Positions 61,716 to 64,000 of a stretch of DNA of 64,000 bases are shown one piece after another. The stretch covers positions 12,198 to 76,197 of the forward strand of contig CAAGEZ010000014.1 in assembly GCA_900768995.1 (NCBI GenBank), read 5' to 3'. How positions within the stretch are numbered: the stretch's first letter is position 1; each line of letters opens with the position of its first letter. Below the pieces are notes generated by a model that made no database searches, had not been told where the DNA came from, and saw nothing but the letters and a program-made list of their open reading frames with translations. The translations under genes were made by a program, and so were the position numbers. Origin of the DNA: Oscillospiraceae bacterium (lineage in GTDB: Bacteria > Bacillota > Clostridia > Oscillospirales > Ruminococcaceae).

Positions 61716-62354
61716 ATGAAAAAAATAGCTGCCGCTCTTATCTGTGCGGCATTTCTTACAGCCTGTGTGAGTGGCGGGGACGGTGCAGTCACCGGTGAAA
61801 CCGTTTCCGAAGCTCCCGTTCTGGGGGATTCATTCACCGAAACGGTCACGGAAACATCAAGCGAAACAACAGTGACGACTACTGAAACCACTGCGGAGAC
61901 CACAACTGTATTTACCCAAAGAAATGTTCCCTTCGAGGACACCGTTCAGAACGCATACGAGAGCCTTATGGCATCATTTGAAACGGAGAGCGGCATCGTA
62001 TATCCCGATGATTACGGCGGAGTTTACAGCTACGCAGGCACTCTTTTCGTGAACATCACCGAGAATGAGCCGCCCGAAAGCTACACATCTGTGCTTGGGG
62101 ATTACACCTGCGTCCGCTATGAAACGGTGGAGCGCTCATTCAACAGGCTCACTGAAATAAGCCTTGAAGCCAAGGAGCTCCTTGATGAAGAGTTCGGCGT
62201 TGACGAATATTTCGTTGATGTTCCCGACAATACAGCTGCTGTCACCATAAGGAACGAGGACCCGAAAAAGGCTCAGAATTTCTTAAAAACCGTGGAAACA
62301 AAAAGCTTTACCCTTGACGAGCTTTCCATAAGTATGGCGGAGACTGATGATTAA
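61716..62354 (+). CDS. Lipoprotein with Thr-rich linker
   Basis: 212 aa from the ATG at 61716, the start giving a clean signal: MKKIAAALICAAFLTAC with lipidated Cys near residue 17. A Thr/Glu-rich linker (about 30-72, many TET and TTT) separates it from a compact alpha/beta domain (about 75-205, YPDDYGGVYSYAGTLFVNITE ... FFVDV-like strands), probably extending the domain from the membrane. An in-frame ATG nine codons earlier has no RBS. Function unknown. Confidence 0.8.
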   Translation: MKKIAAALICAAFLTACVSGGDGAVTGETVSEAPVLGDSFTETVTETSSETTVTTTETTAETTTVFTQRNVPFEDTVQNAYESLMASFETESGIVYPDDYGGVYSYAGTLFVNITENEPPESYTSVLGDYTCVRYETVERSFNRLTEISLEAKELLDEEFGVDEYFVDVPDNTAAVTIRNEDPKKAQNFLKTVETKSFTLDELSISMAETDD

Positions 62355-62392
62355 AACAAGATTAGAAATTGACAAAAAAACACTTTTTGCTC

Positions 62393-62421
62393 TTGTAATT
62401 TCAAAGCCTTTGTGGTATAAT
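62393..62421 (+). promoter_or_regulatory. Promoter of acidic Cys-rich protein gene
   Basis: TTGTAA, 17-base spacer, TATAAT. Confidence 0.7.
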
Positions 62422-62493
62422 AAAATTACATTCAGGGAAGTGTTTTATATCCCAAAAGAATAATTATATTTTTATATTTAAGGAGATGACAGT

Positions 62494-62805
62494 ATGAAAG
62501 GTTTAGGTGTTGCTGTTCTTACAATGCTGGCTGCCGCTGCAGGTGCTGCTGCCGCAGTTTATGCTGTGAAGAAGCGTGAGGAGCTGGAGCAGTATGACTA
62601 CAGCTTTGATGATGACGATGAGATCTACTTCGGCGACGACGATGATGAGTGCTGCGACTGCTGCGGCTGCTCCGACAAGGACGATTCCGACAGCAAGAGC
62701 GATGTTGAGGAGCTTGAGGCTCTTGACGGTGCTGATGATGCAGATGTTGAAGCTGCTTCCGACAAGTCTGACAAGGACGAAAAGGACGAAGAAGCTGATT
62801 TCTGA
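62494..62805 (+). CDS. Small membrane-anchored, highly acidic Cys-rich protein
   Basis: 103 aa; AAGGAG site with normal spacing. One Ala/Val helix (about 4-24), a short basic VKKREE, then an Asp/Glu tail to the end. The tail holds FDDDDEIYFGDDDDECC and DCCGCSDKDD, i.e. five Cys within seven positions (CC-D-CC-G-C), in a protein with a very low expected isoelectric point. It looks able to bind metal ions but no family is recognised. Anchored at the membrane; by the positive-inside rule the tail is more likely cytosolic. Confidence 0.75.
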   Translation: MKGLGVAVLTMLAAAAGAAAAVYAVKKREELEQYDYSFDDDDEIYFGDDDDECCDCCGCSDKDDSDSKSDVEELEALDGADDADVEAASDKSDKDEKDEEADF

Positions 62806-62823
62806 GTCTGATATTTAAAAAAT

Positions 62824-62862
62824 TCGGCGGAGAGCTTTTTGAAGTTCTCCGCCGTTTTTATC
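62824..62862 (+). terminator. Terminator after acidic protein gene
   Basis: GGCGGAGA / TCTCCGCC stem followed by TTTTTATCTTTT. Confidence 0.85.
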
Positions 62863-62927
62863 TTTTGTATGATCACATAATTGCAGAGGACGGATTTACC
62901 GTCCCAAATCGTTGTATAACGAATATA

Positions 62928-63087
62928 ATACTAATAACCAATTAACCTATAGACAAATCCTCGGCTGAAATAAGCCCATTCTGCGTCAAGTTCCCTTGCC
63001 GGGCGGCAAGCCCGCCTGCGGTCGCTTTCCTAGACTGGTCTTATTTCATCTGTCGGCTTTATCTATAGAACAATTGGTTATTAGTAT
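62928..63087 (+). repeat. 160-bp MITE-like palindromic element, copy 2
   Basis: Same termini and length as 8026-8185 and about 95% identical. Seven of eight differences fall in predicted loops; the eighth breaks one pair of the AAATAAGCCCA stem. Lies between a terminator and the YesL-like gene terminator. Confidence 0.85.
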
Positions 63088-63090
63088 AAA

Positions 63091-63134
63091 AAACAGAGCC
63101 TGACATATCAAAAAAGATATGTCAGGCTGTTTTC
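63091..63134 (-). terminator. Terminator of YesL-like gene
   Basis: Minus strand stem AGCCTGACATATC / GATATGTCAGGCT followed by CTGTTTTTT. Confidence 0.8.
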
Positions 63135-63786
63135 ATTGTCCATCGTGCTCGTGGAGCTTTTCGGGATTTGACACCGATGAGGGGTCTTTTTCTGTTTCCT
63201 TGAAAATATGCATTGCCGTGCCGCTTATGGTGTAGATGATGCAGGCGGGACCGATAAGAAGTCCGATGAAAAGTGTAACTGTGTTCCAGAAAATCACCGC
63301 AAGCTCAAAGGCAAGGATAATTATGAGCAGGAACGTTCTGCCCACGTGCTTCATCGCAAGGCGAAATGAGTTTTTCAGGCAGTTCGTGATGCTGTTTTCG
63401 TAGCGGACTATAAGGGGGAAAACATACAGCAGGGAGAATGATAGAAAAAATGCCGTAAGAAATCCAACGATGAGGAACGGTAGGCTGTTTTCCACGGCTC
63501 CCGCTATCTTAAAATCAAGATACACCGCCGCTGCCGCTACTATAGAAATAAGTCCGAGAGGAAGTCCCTGCTTCCAGTTTGCCTTGAAAGCCGATATAAA
63601 GTCGCTCCAGATATGTCCCTCGGATTCATCAAGGAATTTCATCGTAACGGAAAACGCCGCCGCCGTGCTGCACCCGATAGTGACAATTGGCAGGCTGAAC
63701 ACCAGCCACAGGATATTCAGAACGATAACGTCCGTAAGCCTCTGCATAAATTTGTAAAGAGGGCTGTCGATGCTGAAAAATTTCAC
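63133..63786 (-). CDS. YesL/DUF624-family membrane protein
   Basis: 217 aa from the GTG at 63786, with AAAGGAG 7 bases upstream. Five or six helices; the start FFSIDSPLYKFMQRLTDVIVLNILWLVFSLPIVTIGCSTAA is the DUF624 signature. Family members often sit beside sugar ABC transporters and two-component systems and may be accessory membrane factors; the mechanism is unknown. The C-terminus is a short acidic tail. The next gene upstream is cut by the window end. Confidence 0.9.
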   Translation of the reverse strand: MKFFSIDSPLYKFMQRLTDVIVLNILWLVFSLPIVTIGCSTAAAFSVTMKFLDESEGHIWSDFISAFKANWKQGLPLGLISIVAAAAVYLDFKIAGAVENSLPFLIVGFLTAFFLSFSLLYVFPLIVRYENSITNCLKNSFRLAMKHVGRTFLLIIILAFELAVIFWNTVTLFIGLLIGPACIIYTISGTAMHIFKETEKDPSSVSNPEKLHEHDGQ

Positions 63787-63894
63787 TTTTTTCTCCTTTG
63801 CAATTGTGCAGGGTGAGCCTGCAAACATATTTATGTAGTCTGTTTGGGCAAAACTGTAATAAAAGCATTAGATTGACAAATTGGAAGTTGTTTA

Positions 63895-64000
63895 TTAAAC
63901 CTTTTTAACCTTAACCAACAACATCATAGGTCTACGCATTTCATTACACATTCCCGGCATACCCATCATATCTGCCGGAGGCATTGCTTCCTCAATAGCC
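63895..64000 (-). CDS. C-terminal fragment of an unidentified protein (runs off window)
   Basis: The minus strand frame is open from the window edge to TAA at 63895, giving 34 codons ending ADMMGMPGMCNEMRRPMMLL then VKVKKV. It is Met- and Pro-rich, which does not identify the protein. Too short to assign. Confidence 0.4.
   Translation of the reverse strand, partial: AIEEAMPPADMMGMPGMCNEMRRPMMLLVKVKKV

Noticed and set aside
1..64000. Prophage, integrative element or complete insertion sequence
   Set aside because: No integrase, transposase, portal, terminase or relaxase seen, and gene content is ordinary chromosomal apart from the small palindromic elements.

Overview
The window looks like a chromosome segment of a fibre-degrading Clostridia bacterium, most like Ruminococcus (Oscillospiraceae, the R. 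albus / R. flavefaciens kind). The basis is the gene content: an intracellular cellobiose phosphorylase, a GH31 alpha-xylosidase-type enzyme, a type IV pilus retraction ATPase and cell-surface proteins with Fn3, VWA or C-terminal anchors. It also fits the Firmicutes-type signals: TTGACA-N17-TATAAT promoters, two T-boxes, GEMM-I and yybP-ykoY riboswitches, strong AGGAGG-like ribosome binding sites and TTG/GTG starts. The genus is an inference; no rRNA gene is present.

Layout. 1-5965: a signalling block. On the minus strand lie a CHASE2 class III nucleotide cyclase, a TIM-barrel sugar isomerase-like protein and the start of a FecR-like membrane protein whose own leader is a c-di-GMP (GEMM-I) riboswitch. 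Divergently on the plus strand lie a GAF-GGDEF diguanylate cyclase, a degenerate CobU-like protein and PilT. 6027-8026: a polytopic membrane protein and a GT2 glycosyltransferase, followed by a 160-bp palindromic mobile-element-like repeat. 8376-12171: an ABC exporter whose permease carries two sets of tandem repeats. 12217-16975: mntP under a Mn riboswitch, an ATC-hydrolase-family gene, apt, and a Tyr-type T-box whose first downstream gene is a lipoprotein and only the fourth is tyrS. 17047-20254: a two-component system below a secreted Fn3 protein. 20569-20955: a tRNA array (Val, Asp, Gly, Cys). 21047-28096: a VWA protein, a TauE / zinc-ribbon / J-domain operon, a MATE exporter, and an MFS transporter with an upstream ORF and attenuator hairpins.

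28191-36889: the carbohydrate block, with cellobiose phosphorylase (two LacI-like operators), a Cys-rich miniprotein, a membrane-anchored surface protein, GH31 with a perfect cre-like operator on its -10 box, an AraC regulator and a putative zinc hydrolase. 37161-42505: a co-directional housekeeping run (tmk, DUF2156, DJ-1, 5-formyl-THF cyclo-ligase, mltG, U32 peptidase). 42872-45812: Val T-box and valS. 45958-56615: TPR-like membrane protein, folC, a Cys-motif protein, pdxST, a LysR regulator, uvrB, cls and an AI-2E-family permease. 56668-64000: XRE regulator with membrane partner, carB, an ECF S component, a lipoprotein, an acidic Cys-rich protein, a second copy of the 160-bp repeat, and a YesL-like protein.

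The most unusual items are the c-di-GMP riboswitch / diguanylate cyclase / PilT / CHASE2-FecR neighbourhood, the Tyr T-box read first by a lipoprotein gene, the MFS leader-peptide attenuator, the palindromic repeat family with ATACTAAT termini, and the ABC permease with nested tandem repeats. No CRISPR array, prophage or complete insertion sequence was seen.
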